From positions 1 to 64,000 of the forward strand of contig JAHZAY010000003.1 of the NCBI GenBank assembly GCA_019423685.1: DNA of 64,000 nt, read 5' to 3'. Of the stretch, positions 40,319 through 50,384 are shown one piece after another. Source of the DNA: Clostridiales bacterium. GTDB lineage: Bacteria > Bacillota > Clostridia > Oscillospirales > Ruminococcaceae. The position numbers were made by a program, and so were the translations under genes. Below the pieces are notes generated by a model, which made no database searches, was not told the origin of the DNA, and saw only the letters and a list, made by a program, of their open reading frames with translations. The stretch's first letter is position 1. Each line of letters opens with the position of its first letter.

Positions 40319-43300
40319 CTACTCGATCGATTTGAGTGACTCGGCCATGTTGATCTCGTCGAGCTTTTTAAACATAGCTGCATTGACAATGCAGGCAAAG
40401 AGGAAGGTCAGTGCAAAGCTGTAGAGGTAGTCGGACGGCTGGACGATGGCCTTAAAGCAGACCATATCGATGTTGATCTGTTCCATTACAAACCAGTGCA
40501 GCAGCTTGCCGAGCAGCAATCCAATGCCGCCGCCGATGGCCGTGAGGAAGAAGTTTTCACGAAAGACGTAGGAAGCGACCTCCGACGGATAAAATCCCAG
40601 TACCTTGATGGTCGCAATCTCACGGATTCGCTCGGTGATGTTGATGTTGGTCAGATTATACAGGACAATAAAGGCCAGCGCACCGGCACAGATGATGACG
40701 ACCACTACAATGTAGTTTAAGCTGCTCATCATGTTGTCAAACCGGTCGATGGTGTCCTGGTTGACCGTCACGCTGCTGACCGCATCAAAGTTCATCAGCC
40801 GCGCCAACAGGGCATGCTCATCCGAGACGTTTTCGGTCTTGATGTAGATCGAGCGGTAATCCGGCTCTTCCCCGTTCTGGCTCTCCCAGCTGTCCGCAGT
40901 CAGGTAGAGGTAGTTGTAGACATAATTCTCGCTCAAGCCGGTGATCCGCAAGGTCAGCTCATGTCCGTCCTCGTCGGTCAGATGGATGCTGCTGCCGAGG
41001 GTATAGCCGTTTCTGCGGGCAAACTCCGCATTGAGGATAGCCTCCCCTTCCTGTGGGAATTCCAGCGGCTGCTGATCCTCGGTGTGCAGGTTCCAGTAAT
41101 CATCAAACCGTGTCGTCGTCTCCGGTATGACGACAGTCAGCGACTTGGTTCCGCCGTCCGGCAGCTGGGCGTCCATCGAGCTTTCCGTAGCGCGGGTGTA
41201 GCTGAGGCCCTCGTCGTGCAGGTATTCCTCCAGCTCCTCCCATTCGCTGGAAGTGTAGCCCTCCTTCATCAGCGCACTCACACCGTAGGTCTGGATGTTG
41301 CCAAACTGCTGCCCAGCAATATCTGCGATGGAAGATTTGATTCCAAAGCCGGTCACCAGCAGCGCAGTGCAGCCGCCGATGCCGATCACCATCATAAAGA
41401 AGCGCTTCTTATAGCGCAGCACATTGCGGATGGAGACCTTGACCAAAAAGGAGAGGCGGTTCCACAAAAACGGCAGATATTCCAGCAGGATGCGCTTGCC
41501 GCTCATCGGAGCTTTCGGGCGCATCAGCTGGGCCGGCACGCTGAGCAGCTCATACCGGCAGGTAAAGTAGGTGGAGCCCATCGAACACAGCATCGCCGCA
41601 GCAAAGGAAAGGATTCCCAGCTTTGGATCAAAGACAAAGACGATGTCTCCCATGGTGTACATGATGCCGTAGGTGGCCCAGATGACGTACGGGAAGAGGA
41701 TCGACCCGCCAAAAAAGCCGATCACGCAGCCCAGACCCGCCGCGCTGCCCGAATAGAACAGGTATTTGCCCATGATGGTGCCCTCGCTGTAGCCCAGGGC
41801 CTTGAACACACCGATCTGGGTGCGCTGCTCCTCGACCATGCGGTTCATCGTCGTGATGCAGACCAGCGCCGCTACCAGGAAGAAAAAGATTGGAAAGACG
41901 TTGGCGATGGCATCCACAATGGAAGAGTCGTTGTCAAAGCTGGCATAGCCGATGTTTTCATTGCGTGTCAGGACATAGATGTCCGGCTCTTCCATCTTGT
42001 CGATCTCATCCTGTGCATCGTCCAGCTCCTGCTGGGCACTGCTGGTGCTGTCTGCAAGCTGCTGCTTGCCCTGTTCATATTGGGCCAATCCGTCGCGGTA
42101 TTCCCTCTGGGAGGCCTCCAACTCCGTCTGGTTCTGTTGCAGCTGCTGTTCCTGGAGCGACAGGTTCTGACTTTCCTGTTCAATCTGCGCAAGGCCAGAG
42201 CGCACCTGGCTGAGTCCCGATTCAATCTCGTTTAGGCTGGCCTGCAGCTGCTGTTCCTGCTGCACCGCCTGCGCATAATAGGCGGTGCCTGCCGCCTTGG
42301 CTTTGGCCGCTGCGGCCTCGTTTAGTCCGGCGAGCACCTGCTGCTTTTGCTGCAAGAGCTCCGCCTGCTGGTTTTGCAAGCTCTCGCGCTGGGAGAGCAG
42401 CTCGGCCTTGCCGCTTTGCAGTTCGGCCTTGCCGCTTTGCAGCTGCGCTGTGCCGCTCTCGATCTGCGCCTTAGCGGCGTCCAGCTGGTCCTTTGTGGAG
42501 ATTAACTCCAGCTCCCCGCTCTGCGTTTGCGATTGCAGCTGCTGCTGACCCTCATACAGATCCCGCTGTGCCTCAGACTTGAGCCGCTGATAGCGCGCAT
42601 CGGCCTGTTGCTGTGCAAAATCCTCCATCCAATCCTTGGCCGCATCAATCTGATCGTCATAGGAATCGGTGTAGATCTGTGCGCCGAAGGTGTTGAGCTT
42701 GACATAGATCTCGGTGTCGTAGTCGCAGTCAAAGGCATCCCGCTGTACCAGCATAAATCCGCTGATGGTGCCGTTGCCCAGCGAGGTGGTGCCGCGCTCA
42801 TAGTTTGCATAAACTGGGGAATTGACCCTTCCTACGATGCGAAAGGTCGTCTGCGCGAACATGTCCTCGGTGTCCTCATCGTTGTTCTGGGAGAGGGTGA
42901 GGGTAGTGCCGATGCTGTCCTCCCCAAAGGCCAGCGCATCGACGACACACTCCTGCGGCGATTGCGGCAACCTGCCGGAAACCAAAACCGGCTGGTTTTG
43001 CTCATCCAGCAGCTGCATTACCTGCAAGACGCTCTCCTCGCCGTTTTGGTCCACCATCAGCGCATCGGTCGAGACCGAACCCTGTGCGTCCAACACATAC
43101 TCCCGGCGGGAGAGGGCTTTTGCTGTATCGGTATCAAAACCGACGGTAGAGAGCAGCTGTATATCGTAGAAATTTGTCTGGTCAAAGTACAGCTGTGCGC
43201 TGCTGACCATGACGTCGCGGGTAACCTTGAGTCCCACAAAAAGGCCCACGCCCAACCCCACGATGGCCATAATGGCAAAGTATCTTCCCAAGCTCTGACG

Positions 43301-43339
43301 GATTTCCAGCAGAGTGGTCTTTCTCATCGACGAGCTCAT
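40319..43339 (-). CDS. MacB/FtsX-type ABC permease with a long extracellular coiled coil
   Basis: 1006 residues. One N-terminal membrane helix is followed by an extracellular MacB periplasmic-core-like domain. A long Gln/Ala/Glu-rich coiled coil (about 265-455, with repeats such as LQSGKAELQSGKAELL) comes next, then an FtsX membrane domain with three helices (about 475-610), a second extracellular domain and a final FtsX domain. Such permeases drive extracellular conformational change rather than classic pumping and act in lipid, peptide or cell-wall stress pathways. GGAGAT precedes the ATG. The partner ATPase lies 21 bases upstream. Confidence 0.92.
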   Translation of the reverse strand: MSSSMRKTTLLEIRQSLGRYFAIMAIVGLGVGLFVGLKVTRDVMVSSAQLYFDQTNFYDIQLLSTVGFDTDTAKALSRREYVLDAQGSVSTDALMVDQNGEESVLQVMQLLDEQNQPVLVSGRLPQSPQECVVDALAFGEDSIGTTLTLSQNNDEDTEDMFAQTTFRIVGRVNSPVYANYERGTTSLGNGTISGFMLVQRDAFDCDYDTEIYVKLNTFGAQIYTDSYDDQIDAAKDWMEDFAQQQADARYQRLKSEAQRDLYEGQQQLQSQTQSGELELISTKDQLDAAKAQIESGTAQLQSGKAELQSGKAELLSQRESLQNQQAELLQQKQQVLAGLNEAAAAKAKAAGTAYYAQAVQQEQQLQASLNEIESGLSQVRSGLAQIEQESQNLSLQEQQLQQNQTELEASQREYRDGLAQYEQGKQQLADSTSSAQQELDDAQDEIDKMEEPDIYVLTRNENIGYASFDNDSSIVDAIANVFPIFFFLVAALVCITTMNRMVEEQRTQIGVFKALGYSEGTIMGKYLFYSGSAAGLGCVIGFFGGSILFPYVIWATYGIMYTMGDIVFVFDPKLGILSFAAAMLCSMGSTYFTCRYELLSVPAQLMRPKAPMSGKRILLEYLPFLWNRLSFLVKVSIRNVLRYKKRFFMMVIGIGGCTALLVTGFGIKSSIADIAGQQFGNIQTYGVSALMKEGYTSSEWEELEEYLHDEGLSYTRATESSMDAQLPDGGTKSLTVVIPETTTRFDDYWNLHTEDQQPLEFPQEGEAILNAEFARRNGYTLGSSIHLTDEDGHELTLRITGLSENYVYNYLYLTADSWESQNGEEPDYRSIYIKTENVSDEHALLARLMNFDAVSSVTVNQDTIDRFDNMMSSLNYIVVVVIICAGALAFIVLYNLTNINITERIREIATIKVLGFYPSEVASYVFRENFFLTAIGGGIGLLLGKLLHWFVMEQINIDMVCFKAIVQPSDYLYSFALTFLFACIVNAAMFKKLDEINMAESLKSIE

Positions 43340-43360
43340 TCCTATCTCCTTTCTTTGCCT

Positions 43361-44062
43361 TTACCACTCGATCTGTTCAACCGGTACAATATGGTCGTTG
43401 AGGACCTCTTTGACAACCGTGCCGCTTTTGACGGTGATGATGCGGTCGGCCATCGCCGTGATCGCCTGGTTGTGGGTGATGACGATGACGGTGACGCCGC
43501 TCTCCCGGCAGGTATCCTGCAACAGCTTGAGCACAGCCTTGCCGGTGTTGTAGTCCAGTGCGCCGGTCGGCTCGTCACACAGCAGCAGTTTTGGATTTTT
43601 TGCCAGCGCCCTTGCTATGGCCACGCGCTGCTGCTCGCCTCCGGAGAGCTGGGCGGGGAAGTTTGCCATACGGTCCTTTAGTCCCACCTCTTCCAACACC
43701 TGTGCAGCGGGCAGCGGATTGCGGCAGATCTGGGCTGCCAGCTCCACGTTTTCCAGGGCGGTCAGATTCTGCACCAGATTATAAAACTGAAAGACAAAGC
43801 CAATGTCAAAGCGCCGGTATTCGGTTAGCTGCCGCTTGTTGTAGGCGGAAATCTCCTTTCCGTCCAGCCAGACGGAGCCCTCCGAAAGGGTATCCATTCC
43901 GCCAAGAATGTTGAGGATGGTCGTTTTGCCTGCGCCCGATGCTCCCACAATGACGCAAAATTCTCCCTTTTCCACCGTAAAGTTGACATCGTGCAGCGCT
44001 TCAATGTCGATTTCCCCCATGTGGTAGACCTTTTTTACATCGTGAAATTCTACAAAAGACAT
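43361..44062 (-). CDS. MacB/LolD-type ABC ATP-binding protein
   Basis: 233 residues with Walker A (GASGAGKTT), signature (LSGGEQQR), Walker B (LLLCDEPTGALD) and His switch (VITHNQAI), in the arrangement of LolD/FtsE-type ATPases. It works with the long FtsX-type permease downstream. Start ATG 44062. Confidence 0.96.
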   Translation of the reverse strand: MSFVEFHDVKKVYHMGEIDIEALHDVNFTVEKGEFCVIVGASGAGKTTILNILGGMDTLSEGSVWLDGKEISAYNKRQLTEYRRFDIGFVFQFYNLVQNLTALENVELAAQICRNPLPAAQVLEEVGLKDRMANFPAQLSGGEQQRVAIARALAKNPKLLLCDEPTGALDYNTGKAVLKLLQDTCRESGVTVIVITHNQAITAMADRIITVKSGTVVKEVLNDHIVPVEQIEW

Positions 44063-44104
44063 ATTTCCCTTTCGACCTCCCCTTTTTCTGCATTGTTTCT
44101 ACTT

Positions 44105-44134
44105 ATTATAACACTCTGTCCTGTATAGTAGCAA
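44105..44134 (-). promoter_or_regulatory. Promoter of the MacB-like operon
   Basis: Minus-strand TTGCTA (44134-44129), 18 bases and TATAAT (44110-44105). I see no other feature in the 230 bases between the two divergent genes. Confidence 0.6.
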
Positions 44135-44293
44135 CAGAGATTTTGTAAACAGCTTCCTTGTTTTGTATGTCCTCCCATCACAGAGCGTCCTTTTCCTTTT
44201 TCGTGGGGCGGCAAAGCGCTGCCCTTTTGCAAAAAAGAAGGCTTCCACCCTCTTCCTTTTTTGGGAAAGAAGTATTATAGTTAAGGTAATGAA

Positions 44294-45220
44294 ATGCAAA
44301 AAAAATTAGCGGAAAGAAGGATGCTTGTGCGCTACGATCAAATTATCTACTATCCTCCCTTTGAACGCCACTCCCTCCTGCTCCAGGTGACCTCCGGCTG
44401 CTCCTACAACCAATGTGCCTTCTGCAACATGTACAAGACGGTGGACTTTGAGGTCATCCCCATGCGGCAGATCATCGACGATTTGCGCGACGCTTCCGGC
44501 TATAACCCTTACACCGAGCGGGTCTTTCTCATCGGCGGAGAGCCGCTCTGCCTGCCCTTCGAGCAGATGAAGGAGATTTTAACCCAAATCAAGAAATATC
44601 TTCCTTACTGCGCCTGCGTCTCGATGTACGCCTCGATCAAAAATCTGCGCGACAAATCGGTCGAACAGCTCAAAGAGCTGCACCGCCTGGGTCTAGGATT
44701 TTTATACATCGGTCTGGAAAGCGGCTGTGACCGCATCCTCACCCTGATGAAAAAGGGCCACACCGCCAAGGAGGCCGTCGAGCAGCTTCAAAAGCTCAAC
44801 GAGGCGCAGATTCCCTTTAATTCCATCCTGATCTACGGTTTGGGCGGCGCAGGCACCGCCAGGGAAAACGCCGAAGCGAGCGCCAAGATGCTCAATCAGG
44901 TGCGCTCGGCCAACATCATCATGATGAACCTCACCGTCTTTCCTGAAACCGATCTGGAAAGATGGTGCAAGGACGGCAGCTTTATCCAGGCTTCCGGCCG
45001 TGAGCGCATTGAGGAGGTGGCCTACCTGTTGGAGGCCCTGGACCTAAAAACGCCCACCGGCTTTTCCACCAGCCATGTCACCAACCCTATCATGGTCACC
45101 GGTATGCTCCCCTATGACAAAGAGAAGATGTTGCAGGGAGTCTATGCCATGCTCCAAAGCGGCAAGGACTCCGACCTGCACGGCATCGTCTCGATCAGCG
45201 ACACCGCCATCGAGCGATAG
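44294..45220 (+). CDS. Radical SAM protein
   Basis: 308 residues. The cluster-binding motif is GCSYNQCAFC (Cys36, Cys41, Cys44), a CX4CX2C spacing rather than the textbook CX3CX2C, followed by the GGEPL SAM-contact motif (FLIGGEPLCL) and a TIM-barrel pattern (LGLGFLYIGLESGCDRIL). No extra cluster domain or B12 domain is present. The reaction is unknown. ATG 44294 has a weak AAGG site; ATG 44321 (MLVRYDQ) is a possible later start. It is transcribed alone. Confidence 0.87.
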   Translation: MQKKLAERRMLVRYDQIIYYPPFERHSLLLQVTSGCSYNQCAFCNMYKTVDFEVIPMRQIIDDLRDASGYNPYTERVFLIGGEPLCLPFEQMKEILTQIKKYLPYCACVSMYASIKNLRDKSVEQLKELHRLGLGFLYIGLESGCDRILTLMKKGHTAKEAVEQLQKLNEAQIPFNSILIYGLGGAGTARENAEASAKMLNQVRSANIIMMNLTVFPETDLERWCKDGSFIQASGRERIEEVAYLLEALDLKTPTGFSTSHVTNPIMVTGMLPYDKEKMLQGVYAMLQSGKDSDLHGIVSISDTAIER

Positions 45221-45433
45221 GGAAAGTTTTGGGGGCAAGGTTTAGACTGTTGTGAATTTTTGACAATTACCCTTGTCGCACTGGTTTTTCTTCCAATTTC
45301 ATGCTATACTGGCAATAGTCAACAGGGAAAATGGACAACATTTACAAAAAAGTGGGAAACGAACCCGCCATTTTAAAATGGAAAAAGGCGGAATTGCCCC
45401 AAAAACTTTGGATGGAAGCGAGGATTTTTTTGT

Positions 45434-46417
45434 ATGCAGAACAAAGCTTGGAATGTGGGAATCAAAAAGAGATGGAAATTGGCCTTTGCGGCGACGGCAT
45501 GTGCTGCAATGCTGGCGGCCACACCGCTCACCTGCTATGCGGTGCGGATTCAGCCCGCCGCCCAGGAAGGCGTAATCAGCAACATTTTTGGCAGCTCCGG
45601 AGAAGAGCGCGACTTCTACCAGAAGATCAGCCAGGCAGTGACCTCCGGGCAAACTTCCCTGACCATCAAGCTGGATGAGCCGGTGCGCGACCAGCAGGAA
45701 TTCATCGAGCTGTGCCGCAAGGCAGTCTATCAGGCGCGGCGAGATTATCCGGAAAGCTTTTTGAGCAATCACACCGAATTTGTCTACCACTACAATCAAA
45801 ACGGTTACTATCAGGTGACCTTCAGCTTCAGCTATCTCAATCTCTCCGACGCCCAAAAGCAGGCGATGTTCGACACAGTGGACAAAATTGTCGCCGACGC
45901 CCGCACACAAACCGGCGGCGACACGGTGGAGATGCTGCGCTACTTCCAGCAGGAGCTCAGCCGCCGCACCGAGTATGACTTTGCCGCAGCCAAGAGCGAC
46001 TCGGACCACTACCCCACCGCCTACCACGCCTATGGCGCGTTGATGAACGGCAAGGCCGTCTGCCAGGGATATGCCTACGCCTTTAAGCTGCTGTGTGACC
46101 GCGCGCAAATCCCCTGCTGGATCGTGACAGGCACCTATGGCAGTGAACCACATGCCTGGAACTATGTATGGCTGGACGGCAACTACTATCTGGTGGACGT
46201 CACCTGGGACGACTCCAACAACCGCTCTGCCACCTCTGCAAGCTTTTTGGCAGGCCAAAACCACGCACAAAATTACCATGTGGAGGACAACTGTGCACCC
46301 GGCACACTGGCTGCGCGTTCCTACAGCGAGCGTGGAGGCGTTGTAGTGACCCCTTCCGAGCAGACTACAGAATCTTCTCGCAGCAGCGGAACCTTGTCGC
46401 AGGCCGCCAGGGGATAG
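45434..46417 (+). CDS. Secreted transglutaminase-like protein
   Basis: 327 residues. A signal peptide (basic start, hydrophobic core about 15-30, cleavage near Ala36) leads to a helical region and a transglutaminase-core domain with the triad Cys210 (GKAVCQGYA), His240 (EPHAWNYVW) and Asp255 (YYLVDVTWDD). Bacterial members are usually cell-surface cysteine proteases or cross-linking enzymes and are often linked to the wall. The C-terminus after 300 is Ser/Thr-rich and probably disordered. The 210-base leader before it has a -10-like TATACT near 45304 and a small hairpin but no recognised riboswitch. Confidence 0.88.
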   Translation: MQNKAWNVGIKKRWKLAFAATACAAMLAATPLTCYAVRIQPAAQEGVISNIFGSSGEERDFYQKISQAVTSGQTSLTIKLDEPVRDQQEFIELCRKAVYQARRDYPESFLSNHTEFVYHYNQNGYYQVTFSFSYLNLSDAQKQAMFDTVDKIVADARTQTGGDTVEMLRYFQQELSRRTEYDFAAAKSDSDHYPTAYHAYGALMNGKAVCQGYAYAFKLLCDRAQIPCWIVTGTYGSEPHAWNYVWLDGNYYLVDVTWDDSNNRSATSASFLAGQNHAQNYHVEDNCAPGTLAARSYSERGGVVVTPSEQTTESSRSSGTLSQAARG

Positions 46418-46488
46418 AGAACCGACAGCTTTATCTGTACCCGGGCACCTTTTCCTCACATAATCCAATCTAGAAAGGGAGGCTTTTT

Positions 46489-47568
46489 ATGCCGCAACAA
46501 AGAATTCGCGACGCGGGCATCCTCGTCGGTGAACTGCCCTGTGGAGCACACAACAAGATCACCGATGTCCCCGGCGTCACCGTCGGCCACTCCACCATCG
46601 ACACCGAGAACCACCACACCGGCGTCACCGTCATCCTGCCGTGCAGGGAAAACATCTTTGCCAACAAGCTTCCTGCCGCTTGCTTTGTCTGGAACGGCTT
46701 TGGCAAGACAGCTGGCCTGGTGCAGATCCAGGAACTGGGCACATTAGAGACGCCCATTGCGCTCACCAACACATTGAATGTGGGCCGTGTGCAGGATGCC
46801 CTGGTCGAGTACATGGTCCGTCGCTGCCGTGAGGACAATGTCCCTATGCACAGCATCAACCCTGTCGTCGGAGAGTGCAACGACAGCCGCCTAAACGACA
46901 TCTGCGAGCGCGCTGTCGGGGAAGAGCACCTCTTCCAGGCTGTGCAGCAGGCCACCTCGGACTTTTCGCTGGGCGCAGTGGGCGCTGGCCGCGGCACCAT
47001 CTGCCACGGATTTAAGGGCGGCATCGGCTCCGCCTCCCGCCAGATTGAAATTGCCGGCAAAGTCTATACCCTCGGCCTGCTTGTCCAGTCCAACCACGGG
47101 CGAATGAGCGACCTCACCGTCGCCGGGCACAACATCGGCGCCCCGATTGCCGAGCGCATCAAGGCGCAGGAACAGCAGATCCAGCCCGAGTGTGACAAGG
47201 GCAGCATCATCATGGTCGCTGCAACCGACCTGCCGGTGAGCACCCGCCAACTGGAGCGCATCCTCAAGCGCGCAAGCGTCGGCCTTGCACGGCTGGGCAG
47301 CTTTGTCGGTCACGGCAGCGGCGAGATTATGATCGGCTTCTCCACCGCTTCCCGCATCCGTTACGATGAACAGGAGCTTCAGCAGATGGCGATCATCCCG
47401 GAAGGAAAGATCGACCTTGCCTTCCGCGCCATCGCCGAGTGCGCCGAGGAGGCGGTGCTGGACAGCATGTACTGCTCTGAGGCGCTGACCGGCTTTGAGG
47501 GACACCACGTCACCAGCCTTCACGACTGGATGCAGCAGCCGGATATTGCCGCGATGCTCCACAACTGA
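46489..47568 (+). CDS. DmpA-type (S58/P1 family) self-processing aminopeptidase
   Basis: 359 residues. The N-terminal ITDVPGVTVGHSTID and the NTLNVGRVQDALVEY segment are typical. The autocleavage site is Gly238-Ser239 in DKGSIIMVAATD, where Ser239 becomes the N-terminal nucleophile of the beta chain after self-cleavage. Relatives are L-aminopeptidase/D-esterases and beta-aminopeptidases. GAAAGGGAGG precedes the ATG. It follows the transglutaminase gene by 71 bases in the same direction, but no functional link is evident. Confidence 0.94.
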   Translation: MPQQRIRDAGILVGELPCGAHNKITDVPGVTVGHSTIDTENHHTGVTVILPCRENIFANKLPAACFVWNGFGKTAGLVQIQELGTLETPIALTNTLNVGRVQDALVEYMVRRCREDNVPMHSINPVVGECNDSRLNDICERAVGEEHLFQAVQQATSDFSLGAVGAGRGTICHGFKGGIGSASRQIEIAGKVYTLGLLVQSNHGRMSDLTVAGHNIGAPIAERIKAQEQQIQPECDKGSIIMVAATDLPVSTRQLERILKRASVGLARLGSFVGHGSGEIMIGFSTASRIRYDEQELQQMAIIPEGKIDLAFRAIAECAEEAVLDSMYCSEALTGFEGHHVTSLHDWMQQPDIAAMLHN

Positions 47569-47621
47569 TGGGGATTTTTCGCTGCGTTTCCCCCTTTTTC
47601 AGGGATTGTAATTTTTAAAGC

Positions 47622-47655
47622 AAAAAGGCATGGCCATAATGGCCATGCCTTTTTT
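47622..47655. terminator. Bidirectional terminator between the DmpA-like gene and recR
   Basis: AAAAAGGCATGGCC (47622-47635) and GGCCATGCCTTTTTT (47641-47655) lie between convergent genes. Confidence 0.93.
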
Positions 47656-47675
47656 ATCTTAGATTGATTGGGAAG

Positions 47676-48275
47676 CTACAGCTCCTGCCTTCCTTCCAGC
47701 GCGCGGAAGAGGGTGACCTCGTCGGCATATTCCAGGTTGCCGCCCATCGGGATGCCCGATGCCAGGCGGGTGACCTTGATTCCCAGCGGCTTTAGCAGCC
47801 GCGCAATGTACATCGCGGTTGTCTCGCCCTCCACGGTGGGGTTGGTGGCCATAATGACCTCCTGCACACCGCCCTTTTGGATGCGCTCGAGCAGTTGCCG
47901 GATGGTCAAATCGTCCGGACCCTTCTGGTTCATCGGGGAGATGAGCCCGTGCAGCACGTGGTAAACTCCCTGATATTCTCTGGTGCGCTCGATGGCCATC
48001 ACGTCTCGCGGCCCCTCCACCACACAGATGGTGCTGTGATCGCGGCTTTGATCTGCGCAGATCTGGCAGACCTCTTGATCGGTCAGGTTTTGGCAGACTG
48101 CACACGGGTGAATCTTTTCCTGCGCTTCCAGGATGGCGTCGGCAAACTCCTTTGCCTTATCCTTTGGCAGGTTGAGCACATAAAAAGCAAGCCGCTGCGC
48201 CGTCTTGCGTCCGATGCCCGGCAGGCGGGCAAACTGCTCAATCAAGCGGGTCAGCGGCATGACATCGTATTTCAT
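47676..48275 (-). CDS. recR: Recombination mediator RecR
   Basis: 199 residues with helix-hairpin-helix (LARLPGIGRKTAQRLAFYVL), a Cys4 zinc finger (CAVCQNLTDQEVCQIC) and a TOPRIM domain (ICVVEGPRDVMAIERT). RecR loads RecA with RecO/RecF at gaps and breaks. Its ATG directly follows the ybaB stop, in the conserved dnaX-ybaB-recR order. Confidence 0.98.
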   Translation of the reverse strand: MKYDVMPLTRLIEQFARLPGIGRKTAQRLAFYVLNLPKDKAKEFADAILEAQEKIHPCAVCQNLTDQEVCQICADQSRDHSTICVVEGPRDVMAIERTREYQGVYHVLHGLISPMNQKGPDDLTIRQLLERIQKGGVQEVIMATNPTVEGETTAMYIARLLKPLGIKVTRLASGIPMGGNLEYADEVTLFRALEGRQEL

Positions 48276-48623
48276 TTACAGGATACCCGGCAGGGAAAGT
48301 CCACCTGTGATCTTTTCCATCTCGGTGGCATGAACTTCCTCGACCTTTCGGATGGCCTCGTTGACCGCACCGATAATCATGTCCTGCAAAATCTCGACAT
48401 CCTCCGGATCAACCGCTTCCTTCTTGATGGTCAGGGCAACAATCTCCTTTTTGCCGTTCATCTTGCACTCGACCATGCCGCCGCCGGCAGAGGTGGTGTA
48501 CTCGCGCTCGTTGAGTTCCTCCTGGGTCTTTTCCATCTCTTCCTGCATCTTCTGGGCCTGACGGATCATCGACTGCATATTCTGCGGGCCACCGCCCATG
48601 CCTTTTGGAAGTCTCGCTTTCAT
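48276..48623 (-). CDS. ybaB: YbaB/EbfC nucleoid-associated protein
   Basis: 115 residues. It starts MKARLPKGMGGGPQNMQSMI and has the family's helical arms (AQKMQEEMEKTQEELNERE) and central VECKMNGKKEIVALTI strand pair. The small dimer binds DNA non-specifically. It is encoded between dnaX and recR with an AGGAGG site. Confidence 0.96.
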   Translation of the reverse strand: MKARLPKGMGGGPQNMQSMIRQAQKMQEEMEKTQEELNEREYTTSAGGGMVECKMNGKKEIVALTIKKEAVDPEDVEILQDMIIGAVNEAIRKVEEVHATEMEKITGGLSLPGIL

Positions 48624-48717
48624 TTTTTCGTTCCTCCTATTTGCGGTTTCGGGAACTTTGCCCGAACTTTGTTCTATTTCTTTAAAGAAGCTGCCCGGAG
48701 GCGCTTTCTTTTAGACA

Positions 48718-50325
48718 TCAATTTTCAATCGACACCTCTACCCCAAGTTTTTGGGCGGAGGAGAGGATGTCCTCCATCGGATCATCCTGCTGCTTTTTGG
48801 ACTGATAGCGGTCGTGCTTAAACGGTCCGATCCGGTAATCTCGGCCCGTCGCACCTACCAGCGCCTGATGAATCGACTTTTTGGCGTATTCGTTGGTGCG
48901 GATCATCTCCAAAAACAGCGAATCCTGACAGTCGATCAGCACAATCTCGCCGTCCAAATAGGCCTCGGTGTTGACCAGCGCACCGTGCAACGCGGTGTTG
49001 AGGTGTTGCAGCGCCTCCAGCACCTGTGGCCATTTGTCAAACAATACGACCTCTTTTTTGGGCTTTTGCGGTTGTGTGGGCTGTGAGGGACTCTGCTGAA
49101 CGGACGCCTTTTCCTCCTCGGGAGGATTCTGCTGCTTTACTGCGGCAGGCTGCTGCACAAAAGCTCCGGATTTTATCTGCCCTTCCAGCCGGTCCAGCCT
49201 TGCCAAGATCGCCTCAATAGAGCGGTCCAGCGAGGGGTTGCACAGCTTGATGACCGCCATCTCCAATTCGGCGCGGGTCTGGGAAGTGCGCCCCATTCGG
49301 GAGAGCGCGTCCTGCAACACCGTCATCGCATAGAGAATTTGCCCCATCGTGTACCGCGCAGCCTGTTCGGAGAGAGCGGCTGTGTCCTGCTCGATCCCCG
49401 GAACAAAGGTCTCGGGATGCTTTAAGGCTTTGACCATCATCAGGCTGCGGTAGTGGGAGATGAGCTGTTCGCACATCTTCTCAAACTCAATCGAATTTTC
49501 AAACATCCGGTCAATCTCTTTTAGGATGGCCGGTACATCGCGGTTTAACACCGCATCCGACACTGCAAACAGCGAATCGGAGGCGGCCAGTCCCGCACTC
49601 TGGCGGACATGTTCCAGGGTGATGTGCTCCCCGGACTCGGTGTGGGCGTTGGAGCGGCAGACGTCCAGCAGCGACAGTGCGTCGCGCATTCCGCCTTCGG
49701 ACAGGCGCGCAATCAGCTGGGCGGCATCGTCGTCAATTTGGATGCCTTCCTGCTCACAGACATAGCGCACCCGACCCGCGATGATTTCCGGGCTGATGCG
49801 CTTAAAGTCAAAGCGCTGGCAGCGAGAAAGAATGGTGGCGGGGATTTTGTGGACCTCGGTGGTGGCCAGAATGAAGATGACGTGCTCCGGCGGCTCCTCC
49901 ATGATTTTGAGCAGGGCGTTGAAGGCGCCGGTGCTGAGCATGTGGGTCTCATCGATGATGTACACCCGATACGAGACGACAGCGGGGGTAAAATTGGCCT
50001 CCTCGCGCAGCTGACGGATGTTGTCCACACCGTTGTTGCTGGCCGCGTCGATTTCGGTGACATCCAGAATAGAGCCGTCGTCGATGCCCTTGCAGACTGG
50101 GCAGATGCCGCAGGGATTCCCATCCTTCTGGTGCGGACAGTTGACCGCCTTTGCCAGAATTTTAGAGCAGGTTGTCTTGCCGGTACCGCGCGAACCGGTG
50201 AAGAGATAGGCGTGGCCGATGCGGCCGCTCTGGACCTCCTGCTGCAAGGTTGCGGTAATGTGTTCCTGCCCAACCACCTCGTCAAACGTCTTTGGGCGGT
50301 ATTTTCTGTACAGAGCCTGATACAT
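48718..50325 (-). CDS. dnaX: DNA polymerase III gamma/tau subunit
   Basis: 535 residues from ATG 50325 (MYQALYRKYRPKTFDEVVG), which has AGGAGG 8 bases upstream; upstream in-frame codons overlap the SRP RNA and are rejected. The AAA+ clamp-loader domain has Walker A (GSRGTGKTT), a Cys4 zinc module (CPHQKDGNPCGICPVC), Walker B (IIDETHML) and sensor 1 and SRC motifs (LSRCQRFDF). A C-terminal tau-like domain follows after a Gln/Pro-rich linker (about 395-435). No slippery frameshift tract was identified. Confidence 0.97.
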   Translation of the reverse strand: MYQALYRKYRPKTFDEVVGQEHITATLQQEVQSGRIGHAYLFTGSRGTGKTTCSKILAKAVNCPHQKDGNPCGICPVCKGIDDGSILDVTEIDAASNNGVDNIRQLREEANFTPAVVSYRVYIIDETHMLSTGAFNALLKIMEEPPEHVIFILATTEVHKIPATILSRCQRFDFKRISPEIIAGRVRYVCEQEGIQIDDDAAQLIARLSEGGMRDALSLLDVCRSNAHTESGEHITLEHVRQSAGLAASDSLFAVSDAVLNRDVPAILKEIDRMFENSIEFEKMCEQLISHYRSLMMVKALKHPETFVPGIEQDTAALSEQAARYTMGQILYAMTVLQDALSRMGRTSQTRAELEMAVIKLCNPSLDRSIEAILARLDRLEGQIKSGAFVQQPAAVKQQNPPEEEKASVQQSPSQPTQPQKPKKEVVLFDKWPQVLEALQHLNTALHGALVNTEAYLDGEIVLIDCQDSLFLEMIRTNEYAKKSIHQALVGATGRDYRIGPFKHDRYQSKKQQDDPMEDILSSAQKLGVEVSIEN

Positions 50326-50384
50326 CCTGCTGCCTCCTGCGCGGTTATCCGAAAAAGGCAGGGAGCACCAAAGCGAAAAAACAT

